A stretch of DNA of 43,295 bases from NCBI GenBank assembly GCA_903861835.1, contig CAIOVX010000036.1:1-43295 (forward strand), written 5' to 3'. Origin of the DNA: Candidatus Firestoneibacteriota bacterium (GTDB lineage Bacteria > Oederibacteriota > D2-FULL-39-29 > CAIOVX01). Positions within the stretch are counted from its first letter, which is position 1, and each line of letters begins with the position of its first letter. The position numbers and the translations under genes are program-made. Below are positions 7,005-15,074 of the stretch, in pieces. The notes under the pieces are model-generated. The model did no database searches. It saw only the letters and a program-made list of their open reading frames with translations, and was not told where the DNA came from.

Positions 7005-7505
7005 CTAGTTATTTTTTTCTGTCTTATAAGTCACATTCGGATAATCAAGGGCGTTCTTCCCGAGGTAGATAATTACTCTGGTCGTGGTTCTTGTTACCGT
7101 GGTTTTGCCGACAATCGGCTTAGTTGTCACAACCTGGGTTGAAGTCGCGGTCGACTCAATAACAACAGGGTCTCCGGAATTGATGCACGCCGGGCTCTTC
7201 TGCAGTATATTGTCTTTTACCAGAAGAGCTCCGACCATAGAATATTTCACCCTATCACGCCAACCTTTTTCATTTTTCGGAAGTTCAACTACCAGCTGGC
7301 TGCTCTTTCCGTTGCCGCTCACTTCCATTCCATAAACCGTGCCTTTAATGACTGTAGGCCCACCCGGGGCTGCGGGCGCTGCCGCGGCAGGAGCGGCAGG
7401 AGCTTTGCCGGAAGCCGGTTTGCTTCCCGCTGCCGGTTTATCCGCGCAATAAGCGGAACCAGCCAGAAAAACTGCCACAACCAGAAGAACCAGTTTCTTA
7501 TGCAT
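7005..7505 (-). CDS. Small secreted Ala/Pro-rich protein of unknown function
   Basis: The 166-residue product has a clear signal peptide (MHKKLVLLVVAVFLAGSAYC), then a low-complexity linker rich in Ala, Pro, Gly and Lys (about residues 23-50). A compact domain of about 110 residues follows, with alternating hydrophobic strands and many Thr and Val (STQVVTTKP, TVTRTTTRV). It has no recognisable catalytic motif. The start at 7505 is fixed by AGGAGG directly upstream. It is probably a periplasmic or surface protein and is separated by 92 bases from the CBM9-like/transglutaminase-like gene. Confidence 0.72.
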   Translation of the reverse strand: MHKKLVLLVVAVFLAGSAYCADKPAAGSKPASGKAPAAPAAAAPAAPGGPTVIKGTVYGMEVSGNGKSSQLVVELPKNEKGWRDRVKYSMVGALLVKDNILQKSPACINSGDPVVIESTATSTQVVTTKPIVGKTTVTRTTTRVIIYLGKNALDYPNVTYKTEKNN

Positions 7506-7597
7506 ATATCCTCCTGCGCATACGCGCAAAATACTTATTCATTTTACACCAAAAAGAAGCGCAGTCAACAGAGAAACTGCTCCCGCGCGAAAACGCG

Positions 7598-9253
7598 CTA
7601 TTCAGCGGGCGCTCCCGCGGGCCAGGTTGTCCTGCCGTAATGATCAATATAATGCGTTACGGTATCGCGCTGGAAAAGCCGCACATATTTCTCCCCGCTT
7701 TTGCTCACAAGCCGCGCGTCCTTCAGCAACTCTTCATAGGAAGCGAAATCACGGTTGTCATACGAATAAAACACTTTCGCGACCGAGGGATCCAGCGGGA
7801 CATGCCTGCCTTTATAATGAACCACCGTGATTACATGGTTGTTAATATGGAGCATGTGCCCCGTAAAGCATTTCCGGCTCTTATTCCTCCGGAGCTTTTC
7901 TATAACGCCGAGCAGGATCACAGCCGAGCTCCCGCACTGGGCGTACTGCCAGCGAAGCGTCGATAGCGGCGTAAAATCCGTCTCTATTGAGCTTAAGATG
8001 TTCACATAAATCATGAAGGCCGGTCGGTTAATCAGGAAGGCGGCGCCGGCGAGCCGGTCCATGTCATTGTCAAAGAGGGCGTAAACATAATCCGCTATCT
8101 TCTTCATAGCGCCGGCCTTCATCAGGTCAAAAACAACTTTGTTGTCCGCGCTCTTAATGACAAACGGCTTATCCTTGGGCCGGTAAAAATCCGGAATCCT
8201 TGAAAGCAGATACCTGTATTTTTTCTCCACAAAATCCGGGTCTTTCGGATCCGGCTGCGGGTTTTCCCCCTCAGGTTTCCCGTAAAGCAGCATCATGCCG
8301 TGCTTGTAGCTTACCTTATAGGCAGCTTCATAGTATTTCTTCCCGTCCTGCCCGGTTATTTCAATCCTGATAGTTTGATACTCCCATTCAAAATGATCTA
8401 ACCTGTAAATACCCGAGGCGTTAAACCTTTTGCCCGGAGCGGCTTTAAAAGTGGCCGTGCTCTCATAATAACTCTTTTCTTCGTCACCGGTTAAGACGGA
8501 CAGTTTAAGATTAAACAAAGACTCCTTCGACCGGTTCACTCCGGAAACGGTCAGGATGTTATCAACAAGCAGTTTCGTCTCTCCAAGGCAAATTTTATCC
8601 GCAAGCAAGGTCCTGCCTTCCGCTGTCAGGTCCATGAAGGCCCAGGACGAGTGATTGTCCCTTTCAAGATACACCGCCGGAACAGCCTGGTCTCTGCCAT
8701 CAGTGTAGTGGCGCATCAGCATTATCCCCATTACCGGCGCGCCGGCGCCGGGCGCGGTTCCGAGCGACTTGAAAGGTATTATCACGAGCGTCTTCCAGAT
8801 TCCGCCTTTCAGGCTGGTTTTCGAGTTCCATTTTTTATTATAAGGCCCGCTCTGCCTCTTGTGTTCTATCGTAATATTCCCGGGCATGTTCTTGTGGGAA
8901 AAGGCAACCCTCTTATTCTCCGGGTTTACGATAAACTGGATATAATTCTGATGGTCGTGAGAGGCGTCTATCATAATCTCGTGCGTGTCGTCAAGCCAGG
9001 GAACATCCTTGCGCCACGTGGTCCTCAGGTTTTTGCCTGCGCCGCTTTGAAGCATTACATAGAGGTTTTTGCTGTCTCTTCCCAGAAAAGCCGCAACGCC
9101 TGCGGCATTGAAACCGGAATACTTCGCGGCTCCGCTCCTGCTGAAGCTGTTCACGCTTACCTTTCCCTTTATCGAAATCAGAGGACAGACCAGCGTGTCA
9201 AAATTAAATGTTGGCGGATAGTAATGCAGGTTCAGCGTTCTGTTGTCTTTCAT
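7598..9253 (-). CDS. CBM9-like plus transglutaminase-like protein
   Basis: The 551-residue protein has an N-terminal CBM9-like beta-sandwich (WLDDTHEIMID, then HDHQNYIQFIVNP, about residues 84-112). A middle beta-rich region follows, and a C-terminal domain has a transglutaminase-type triad: Cys440 in AQCGSSA, His473 in NNHVITVV and Asp488 in VPLDPSV. That domain order suggests a protein that binds a glycan-like ligand and cleaves or cross-links amides. No signal peptide is seen, although CBM9 domains usually act outside the cell. The partial protein at 1-963 shares the first domain. Its ATG overlaps the DUF4254 stop (ATGA), so the two are co-translated. Confidence 0.72.
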   Translation of the reverse strand: MKDNRTLNLHYYPPTFNFDTLVCPLISIKGKVSVNSFSRSGAAKYSGFNAAGVAAFLGRDSKNLYVMLQSGAGKNLRTTWRKDVPWLDDTHEIMIDASHDHQNYIQFIVNPENKRVAFSHKNMPGNITIEHKRQSGPYNKKWNSKTSLKGGIWKTLVIIPFKSLGTAPGAGAPVMGIMLMRHYTDGRDQAVPAVYLERDNHSSWAFMDLTAEGRTLLADKICLGETKLLVDNILTVSGVNRSKESLFNLKLSVLTGDEEKSYYESTATFKAAPGKRFNASGIYRLDHFEWEYQTIRIEITGQDGKKYYEAAYKVSYKHGMMLLYGKPEGENPQPDPKDPDFVEKKYRYLLSRIPDFYRPKDKPFVIKSADNKVVFDLMKAGAMKKIADYVYALFDNDMDRLAGAAFLINRPAFMIYVNILSSIETDFTPLSTLRWQYAQCGSSAVILLGVIEKLRRNKSRKCFTGHMLHINNHVITVVHYKGRHVPLDPSVAKVFYSYDNRDFASYEELLKDARLVSKSGEKYVRLFQRDTVTHYIDHYGRTTWPAGAPAE

Positions 9254-9900
9254 ATCTCTCCTTTGCCGCTTTTTTTCCGCATCCAGGGATTAGTGGAGGC
9301 GTCGTTGTACATCTTGAACTGGTAATACATTTTCAAGCGTTTTCTGCCGGCGGTGATATCCGCGACCAGCGTGTCATAGCAGCCCATCAGGTCTTTTCTC
9401 TGCTCTTCCATTATCTCAATTCTTTTCGCGCACTTCATCTTGTGCTCGGCGGACGCGTCTTTTCTTAACAACTCTTCGGCCGTATGCCACATCTTGAGCC
9501 CAAGGATGGAGAGCCGGTCAATTATACTGCCCGGGGTTTCGGAATTTTGGCCGGCGGACTTCCCCGGCTTCACGCCTTTGGCTTTGAGCCATTCCGCAAA
9601 ATACCTGTCCAGTTCTTCTATTTTATTGTTTCTCGCCTGATTTGTCCTGTCAATATTGCGTTTTACCCGCGCGATTCCTTCGGCCTTAATAACAGGAGAA
9701 CGAGCCTTATCCTCTTCGTGCCAGAGATAGCAATTTAGCGCGACTATGCCTCCGACAAGCGAAGCCGGAAATTCTTTTCCCCGGTTCAGGGCCGCCACAG
9801 CGCCCTCCATATCTTTAATGGACTTTTCTTTTTTGTGCCAGATAGTTAAGGCGGTTTTAAATATTTTAAAAAGAGCGGTTGATTTGGGCATTGAGTTCAT
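9250..9900 (-). CDS. DUF4254 family protein
   Basis: The 216-residue soluble, mainly helical protein contains the DUF4254 core: LNCYLWHEEDKAR (about 55-67), then the run IARVKRNIDRTNQARNNKIEELD. DUF4254 genes usually sit with glycosyltransferase or lipopolysaccharide genes; the biochemical activity is not known to me. Here it is instead upstream of, and overlapping by four bases, a CBM9-like/transglutaminase-like gene, which may keep a link to cell-surface glycans. The start at 9900 is supported by GGAGGAACA; an in-frame ATG nine bases later is also possible. Confidence 0.78.
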   Translation of the reverse strand: MNSMPKSTALFKIFKTALTIWHKKEKSIKDMEGAVAALNRGKEFPASLVGGIVALNCYLWHEEDKARSPVIKAEGIARVKRNIDRTNQARNNKIEELDRYFAEWLKAKGVKPGKSAGQNSETPGSIIDRLSILGLKMWHTAEELLRKDASAEHKMKCAKRIEIMEEQRKDLMGCYDTLVADITAGRKRLKMYYQFKMYNDASTNPWMRKKSGKGEI

Positions 9901-9914
9901 TGTTCCTCCACAAG

Positions 9915-10035
9915 AAGTTTATAAGGTTCATAAGGTTTGTAAAGTTTGTAAGGTAACATCATCACCATGCACCGAGAGAATGTCGATCTTACCTTATAAA
10001 CTTTATGAACTTTTTATCTTTTACCTTACAAACTT
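9915..10035. repeat. Family A period-9 inverted repeat (A2)
   Basis: Left arm (9915-9955): GTTTATAAG, GTTCATAAG, GTTTGTAAA, GTTTGTAAG. Right arm (9989-10034) is its degenerate reverse complement (ACCTTATAA, ACTTTATGA, ACCTTACAA). About 33 unique bases separate them. The right arm runs up to the ComEC stop codon at 10036, and the left arm ends near the DUF4254 ribosome-binding site. Confidence 0.83.
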
Positions 10036-12129
10036 TTATTTAAAATTAACTTCCCTCCACCCCTTCCCATAAGTATAAAATATCCTGGCGTCGTCGCCTT
10101 TCACATCCGTATACTCAATATGCCTTCTGTCCGCGCCAAAAAACAGGTCTTTGCCTGACATCTGGAAGGTTTCACCGCGGTATTTCCCGACAAGCGTGTA
10201 GTCTTTTGAAACGCAAAGCAAGAAATCTTTTCCTGAGCTTACCAGCAAGTTGTCCTTCAATTCTTCAGGCATCACAAGAACTCCGCCGCATTTGATCTTA
10301 TTTTCCACGCCGAGCGCGTCCGCTGAACAGACCAGAAGGCCAAGGCGGTTGACGCCCGAGGAATACAGGGCGGGAAGCACCACCCTCTCGAGGTCATACT
10401 CGGACGGTTTTCCCGTAATATACAACGCGCTGAACCCGCCGCCGTAATTTGCGTACCTGGCCTGCGCTTTGCCCATGCTGAGATATCCTATGTCAAGGCG
10501 AGTGTATTTATGAACCGCGGCCTGCGCGAATATTAGGGTAAACGCTGCCAGTCCGGCTATCGCGGAAATCGGGGATTTTTTTGCCTGTCTAGGGATAAGC
10601 GGGATCAAAAAGAGCATCGCGTAGTAGAGAAATACGGTGTAAATATCCGGTTTGGCAACCCGCAGCACCGCGAACGGCAATTTCGCGCAGAAGGAGGCAA
10701 CGGGAAGCAAAAGTGTCACGGCCAGCCCGGAAACAAAACCGAGAATTTTTCCCGCGGCCGGAACAAATATGCCGAGCGCCGCCTGGAAAAACCCGAAAAC
10801 CGAAGCGGCCCAGACCAGCGGGGCGGAAACCAGGTTGCACGCAAGGGAAACGAGCGATACCGAATAGAAATACCAGGCCATTATCGGAAAAACAAATATC
10901 TGCGCGGCAAGGGTGACTCCAAGCGCGCCCGAGAGCCATTTCGGGAGGGATTTAAGCGCCTCCTGCAGTTTTGGCGTGAAATATATAATGCCGAAAGTGG
11001 CAGCGTAGGAAAGCTGAAATCCTATGTCAAAAAGGTCCAGGGGATCAAGCAGCAGGACTATCATTGCCGAAAACCCGAGCGTGTTTAACCCGTCCGCCTC
11101 GCGCTCTATTGCAATGGCGGCAAGGAAGACCACGGACATTATGGTTGCCCTGACCACCGAGGGAGTGGCTCCGGCCACGAGACAGTAAAAGAGCACGGCC
11201 CCTATTCCGAACTTCGCCGCAAACCGCTTTCCCGCGCCGAAAAGCCGCAGGATAAAGAAGACGGCAGCCGTCACCAGCCCCACGTTGAAGCCAGAGACCG
11301 CAAGCGTGTGAAAGATGCCGGAATCCCTGAAGTTCCTTGCAACTTCCGAGGGGATATTGTCCGTTTCTCCGAGTATCATGCCCTGGACCACTGCTGCTTC
11401 AACGGGCCTGCCGGGCATGGTTCGTTCAACCGCCTCAAGCAGCCTGGCGCGCGCCAATAGCGAGGCGCTTCTGAAGAAGCTGATTTTTTCCGCGCCGAGT
11501 ACTTCAAAATCCTCGCCGCGGGAAAAATTAACTGATATCAGCCCGTAAATACCGCGCCTTTCCAGGTAGGTCTTGTAATCAAATTCACCGGGGTTCCTTC
11601 TTTCCTTGGCGCGAAAGAGGCGTCCCGTAACACGCACTCTCTGCCCTGGTTTTAGTTCATCGGGTTTGAGCTCTGCATGGATTGACGCTTTGACCAGCCC
11701 GCTTACTTTCCTCTCATCCTTTCCGCACATCAGCCTTTGCGAGCGGATCAGGACGGAAGCGCCCCCTCTCTCAGGATTCAGTTCCGGGGGAACGTCAACT
11801 ACACCGAGCAGCTGGACTCTTTTTCCGTCGAATCTTTCAACGCTGTTCCTTATATTGTCGCGGCTAATGGAAGCCTCGCGCACTGAACAGGACAGCAGCG
11901 CCGCGAGAAATGCGGCAGTAAAAATAACCACGTTCTTGTCAAGCCGGTTAAGAACATAGAGCGCGGCGCAGGCGGCAAGCAGAACGAGCGGAACATAGAA
12001 AGGCAGGACGCCGTAGGCGCTTGAAAGCAGGACTCCGAGCATGAAAAAAAACGCCGCGAACGCGAGCGGCCTCAGCTCTATGTGCCTAAATAAGCTGTTT
12101 GTCAGTCCAGCCGTGCGACTTTGCGCCAT
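10036..12129 (-). CDS. comEC: ComEC/Rec2-family DNA-uptake channel with degenerate C-terminal domain
   Basis: The roughly 697-residue protein has N-terminal membrane helices (about 15-75), a soluble DUF4131/OB-like region (about 85-190) and the Competence membrane domain with GMILGETDNIP and HTLAVSGFNVG, then more helices. In other ComEC proteins the C-terminal part is a metallo-beta-lactamase-like nuclease starting LDVGQGD with an HxHxDH metal site. Here it starts LDIGYLSMGKAQARYANYGG and no metal motif is visible, so that domain looks inactive. The ATG at 12129 is chosen; a TTG at 12150 is also possible. The gene overlaps the upstream hydrolase gene by 44 bases. Confidence 0.87.
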   Translation of the reverse strand: MAQSRTAGLTNSLFRHIELRPLAFAAFFFMLGVLLSSAYGVLPFYVPLVLLAACAALYVLNRLDKNVVIFTAAFLAALLSCSVREASISRDNIRNSVERFDGKRVQLLGVVDVPPELNPERGGASVLIRSQRLMCGKDERKVSGLVKASIHAELKPDELKPGQRVRVTGRLFRAKERRNPGEFDYKTYLERRGIYGLISVNFSRGEDFEVLGAEKISFFRSASLLARARLLEAVERTMPGRPVEAAVVQGMILGETDNIPSEVARNFRDSGIFHTLAVSGFNVGLVTAAVFFILRLFGAGKRFAAKFGIGAVLFYCLVAGATPSVVRATIMSVVFLAAIAIEREADGLNTLGFSAMIVLLLDPLDLFDIGFQLSYAATFGIIYFTPKLQEALKSLPKWLSGALGVTLAAQIFVFPIMAWYFYSVSLVSLACNLVSAPLVWAASVFGFFQAALGIFVPAAGKILGFVSGLAVTLLLPVASFCAKLPFAVLRVAKPDIYTVFLYYAMLFLIPLIPRQAKKSPISAIAGLAAFTLIFAQAAVHKYTRLDIGYLSMGKAQARYANYGGGFSALYITGKPSEYDLERVVLPALYSSGVNRLGLLVCSADALGVENKIKCGGVLVMPEELKDNLLVSSGKDFLLCVSKDYTLVGKYRGETFQMSGKDLFFGADRRHIEYTDVKGDDARIFYTYGKGWREVNFK

Positions 12130-13741
12130 TGAACCTGTGGCCTCCGTCAAAGAAATCAGAACCGAATTTCTCAGCGGCGTTCAGTTCCGCGTAAACGCGC
12201 CTAAGCTTCTTTTCCGCTTCCCCCGCAAAGTGTGAAGAGAAAAGGTAGTCAAGCGTGCCGGCCTCTATGAAAAGCGGGCGGGGGGCTATCAGGGACATAA
12301 TATCGGATATATCGCCGTACTTAAAAACACTTTTCAGGACTTGCGAGCCGCAGACAAAATCCTCCAGCTCCTGCAGGAATTCGGTGTAGGAAGTGGTGCA
12401 GCAGGAAGCCACGCAAGCGCTTATCCTTTTATCAACAGCGGCAAGCATGTAGGCCGACACGCCTCCGAAGGAATTCCCGGCGCAGCCTATTTTTTTCCTG
12501 TCCACATCCTTGCGCGAGCAAAGATAATCCACGGCAGTAATATAATCCTGCAGGTGATAGGAGATAAGATCCCTTCCGAGCAGGTTCACGCCGGTATGCA
12601 GTATCTGGCAGTTGTCAAACCCCGGAGACTCTCTCTCGCCGAAACCCAGAGCATCTATGGCAATGACCACATAGCCGCGAAGAGCGTAGGAAACCCCGCT
12701 TCTGTCATAATAGCAGCTGCCCGCGGGACGCGGGTCGGGAACTTCCACCACCTCTATCTTCCCTTTGCCGTGGCCGTGAAGCCCTACCATGCCCGCGCCG
12801 TTCTTCTTTTTCGGGACGAGAACATACGCGGGAATCCTTGAAAAAGAACCGTCCTTCCAGAGTTCAATCTTTTCTTTTAAATATTCCCCCTCGTCGCTTG
12901 ACGAGAGTTTCCTTACATGCAGTTTTCCTTTTGCCGGGCCCTCGGGCAGCAGCAGGCCCTTCAACACCCGCCCGAATTTTTTCTGCCAGGCGCCTATCGC
13001 TTTCTTTCCTGAAAGCGGGGCCGGCATGCCGGGCCTAAATTCCAGCGCGACGCGCCTCAGCGTGTCCACCGCATCATAGGAAGCTTCATTGCCGAAAATG
13101 AGAGTATTCTTGTCAGTTCCGTCCGGAAGCGCCGCCGAAACTCCCTTCAGCGGGAACCCGCCAAGCTCGGTGAGGCGCAGCATCACCCTGCTCCGGTCAA
13201 TTTTCATAAGAAACAGGTTCAGTCCTTTTTTAAGGCTCACGACAAAACTGTGCTGGTCAAGTATCTGGTGATGCCAGGAATGCTCTTCCCCGATAAGGTC
13301 GCCGTTAAACCAGAGCTTGTAACCGTCCCAGCCTCCGGCATGCGCGAGCACTTCACGGGCCGAGTCTGAATATATGTAGGCAGCCGCGTAGGAAATTGAA
13401 TCCAGAGCTTCCCACCATTTAAATTTCGCTTCTTTCCAAAGCCATTCCTTTTTAGCCGGATCAAGCGAGTGAATTCTCTCGGGTTCAAGCCAGTGAAAAT
13501 ACGGAGTGACAACCGCCTGCCATTTCCTTGACAGGCCCTGCGCTTTGACGGTTTTCCCGGCGCGGGGACGGCAGGTTTTCTCTCCGCAAAGATCCAAATC
13601 CCAATACCTTGTGTGCTTCGGAGAAAGAAATGTCACATCCTCCCCGTCCGTGCAGCCGCTTCTAAAGGGGCCGAGCACATACCAGGCGGTAACAAAGCCG
13701 GGCTTGCCGGCCATGCTGGGCAAAGGTACTTTACGCGCCAT
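12086..13741 (-). CDS. Acetyl-xylan-esterase-like alpha/beta hydrolase
   Basis: The 551-residue protein has a long beta-rich N-terminal part (about 1-270) resembling ligand-binding sandwiches (YAAAYIYSDSAREV, KLWFNGDLIGEEHS). A C-terminal alpha/beta-hydrolase domain has triad candidates Ser424 in GNSFGG, Asp498 in GTLDYLF and His535 in FDGGHRF. The pattern fits large esterases of the acetyl-xylan esterase/dienelactone hydrolase superfamily that act on sugar esters. No signal peptide is visible. The start at 13741 overlaps the apgM stop by 11 bases, so it is translationally coupled; the product overlaps comEC at its end. Confidence 0.8.
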   Translation of the reverse strand: MARKVPLPSMAGKPGFVTAWYVLGPFRSGCTDGEDVTFLSPKHTRYWDLDLCGEKTCRPRAGKTVKAQGLSRKWQAVVTPYFHWLEPERIHSLDPAKKEWLWKEAKFKWWEALDSISYAAAYIYSDSAREVLAHAGGWDGYKLWFNGDLIGEEHSWHHQILDQHSFVVSLKKGLNLFLMKIDRSRVMLRLTELGGFPLKGVSAALPDGTDKNTLIFGNEASYDAVDTLRRVALEFRPGMPAPLSGKKAIGAWQKKFGRVLKGLLLPEGPAKGKLHVRKLSSSDEGEYLKEKIELWKDGSFSRIPAYVLVPKKKNGAGMVGLHGHGKGKIEVVEVPDPRPAGSCYYDRSGVSYALRGYVVIAIDALGFGERESPGFDNCQILHTGVNLLGRDLISYHLQDYITAVDYLCSRKDVDRKKIGCAGNSFGGVSAYMLAAVDKRISACVASCCTTSYTEFLQELEDFVCGSQVLKSVFKYGDISDIMSLIAPRPLFIEAGTLDYLFSSHFAGEAEKKLRRVYAELNAAEKFGSDFFDGGHRFNGAKSHGWTDKQLI

Positions 13742-14936
13742 ACTTGTCCATTCTTCCGGCGTTTCCGAGAAGCAGAGGCATCGCTTCTTTGGAGAACATC
13801 TGGCCAAGTCCGCCTTTCGCGCAGTTTCTTTCCGTAAAACCGAGGCCGTCCGGAAAGGAATTCTTTGAAACCAGCAGGAAAGGATTTGGCTGCCAGCCGT
13901 GCCCTTTCAGGACCGCCGGCGTGCAATGATCTCCGGTTATGCAGATAACCTCAAAGCCCATTTTTTTCAGGCGGGGAATCTCTATATCAACTTCCTCAAT
14001 AATATGAACCTTGGCGTCAAAATTGCCGTCTTCGCCGTAGGAGTCGGTCTTCTTGATGTGCATGTAGAAAAAGTCGTACTTTGAAACATTCTGCTCCAGC
14101 AGGTCAAACTCGCTCTTGATGGTATCCCCCGCGTCCAGCACGTCCATCCCGACAAGACGGGCAAGCCCCTTGTACATCGGGTAGTTCGCCACGCAGGCGG
14201 TTGACATTTTCGTAATCTCCTTGAGCGCCGGAATATCAGGACAGCCCGCTATGCCGCGCAGCAAAAAGGTGTTCGCCTTCGGCTCGTTCTTCAACACCTC
14301 GTTGGCCAGTTTGATAAACTTGTTGAGCACCTCGGAAGTTTTCTTTGCCTCGGGACGCAGCGGCGAAACTTCGTGGGCTTTCAAACCCTCTTTCTGCGGA
14401 TCGGTCTCGTTCACGCCGTCGGCCAGCCCGTCGCCTTCAAGAATCACCACAAACCTGTGCTCCTTGCCGTTTTTGATTATTATTTTAACGCCGTCAATTT
14501 CCTTTATTGCCGCGGAAAGCCTGCCGGTGAGCTCAATATTCTTGTCGGTCGGAATCCTGCCCGCCCGGCGGTCGAGAATGGCCCCGCTTTTATCCATAGT
14601 GGCAAAATTCGCCCTGGCGGCGATGTTTTTGCAGGTCATCGGGAAGTTTATCCCGAGCGCCTCAAGCACTCCGCGCCCTATCGGAAACGCTATCGGGTCA
14701 TAGCCGAAAAGCGCCAGATGCGCGGGCCCCGAGCCGGGAGTGATTCCCCTGGCTATCGGGTGGGTGAGGCCGAGCATTCCGGTTTTCGCGAGCTCGTCAA
14801 GGTTGGGCTTCTTGGCGGTTTCAAGTTCGGTCTTGCCGGTCGAGGGATTAGGCAGGCCTCCGACGCCGTCCATTACCATAAGGAGTATCTTCGTCGTATT
14901 TTTCACAGTGAGCGATTTGATCAGTTTCAGGTCCAT
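13731..14936 (-). CDS. apgM: 2,3-bisphosphoglycerate-independent phosphoglycerate mutase, archaeal type
   Basis: The 401-residue enzyme interconverts 3- and 2-phosphoglycerate in glycolysis and gluconeogenesis. It belongs to the alkaline-phosphatase superfamily: the metal-binding VMDGVGG (Asp23), the catalytic serine in TPGSGPAHLALFGYDP (Ser69) and the later metal sites YMHIKKTDSYGEDG and TGDHCTP are intact. The length matches the archaeal ApgM family, which is also found in some bacteria. CGGAGG precedes the ATG. It is the first gene of an operon with the esterase-like hydrolase and comEC, driven by a strong promoter. Confidence 0.95.
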   Translation of the reverse strand: MDLKLIKSLTVKNTTKILLMVMDGVGGLPNPSTGKTELETAKKPNLDELAKTGMLGLTHPIARGITPGSGPAHLALFGYDPIAFPIGRGVLEALGINFPMTCKNIAARANFATMDKSGAILDRRAGRIPTDKNIELTGRLSAAIKEIDGVKIIIKNGKEHRFVVILEGDGLADGVNETDPQKEGLKAHEVSPLRPEAKKTSEVLNKFIKLANEVLKNEPKANTFLLRGIAGCPDIPALKEITKMSTACVANYPMYKGLARLVGMDVLDAGDTIKSEFDLLEQNVSKYDFFYMHIKKTDSYGEDGNFDAKVHIIEEVDIEIPRLKKMGFEVICITGDHCTPAVLKGHGWQPNPFLLVSKNSFPDGLGFTERNCAKGGLGQMFSKEAMPLLLGNAGRMDKYGA

Positions 14937-14964
14937 TATTGCCTCCGTTGGGGTTAGATTACTG

Positions 14965-15004
14965 ATTATACTTGATTGCAAAGGGGTATTTCAAATCATT
15001 TGAA
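14965..15004 (-). promoter_or_regulatory. apgM promoter with a 15-base palindrome
   Basis: On the minus strand, TTGAAA (14994-14989), 18 bases and TATAAT (14970-14965) predict a start near 14958. A perfect palindrome TTCAAAT-C-ATTTGAA (14990-15004) covers the -35 box, a plausible operator in the region shared with the divergent ceramidase-like gene. Confidence 0.7.
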
Positions 15005-15032
15005 CAAAGGGCCTCAAATTGAAGGCGGTTTT

Positions 15033-15041
15033 TGCTATAAT
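15033..15041 (+). promoter_or_regulatory. Extended -10 promoter of the ceramidase-like gene
   Basis: TGCTATAAT is a perfect extended -10 (TG-N-TATAAT at 15036-15041). The predicted start near 15048 leaves a 27-base leader that contains the GGGAGG ribosome-binding site. No good -35 box is seen. Confidence 0.65.
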
Positions 15042-15074
15042 CATCAATGTAAAATGTTTTCGGGAGGATACTGT

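Noticed and set aside
7084-7335. Plus-strand ORFs opposite minus-strand genes (also 14373-14957, 27383-27985, 37721-38329)
   Set aside because: They are antisense shadows of well-supported genes, have no ribosome-binding sites and show no family motifs.
9746-10072. Plus-strand ORF with a KVHKVCKVCKV repeat
   Set aside because: The repeat is a translation of the period-9 intergenic array; the rest is antisense to the DUF4254 gene and there is no ribosome-binding site.
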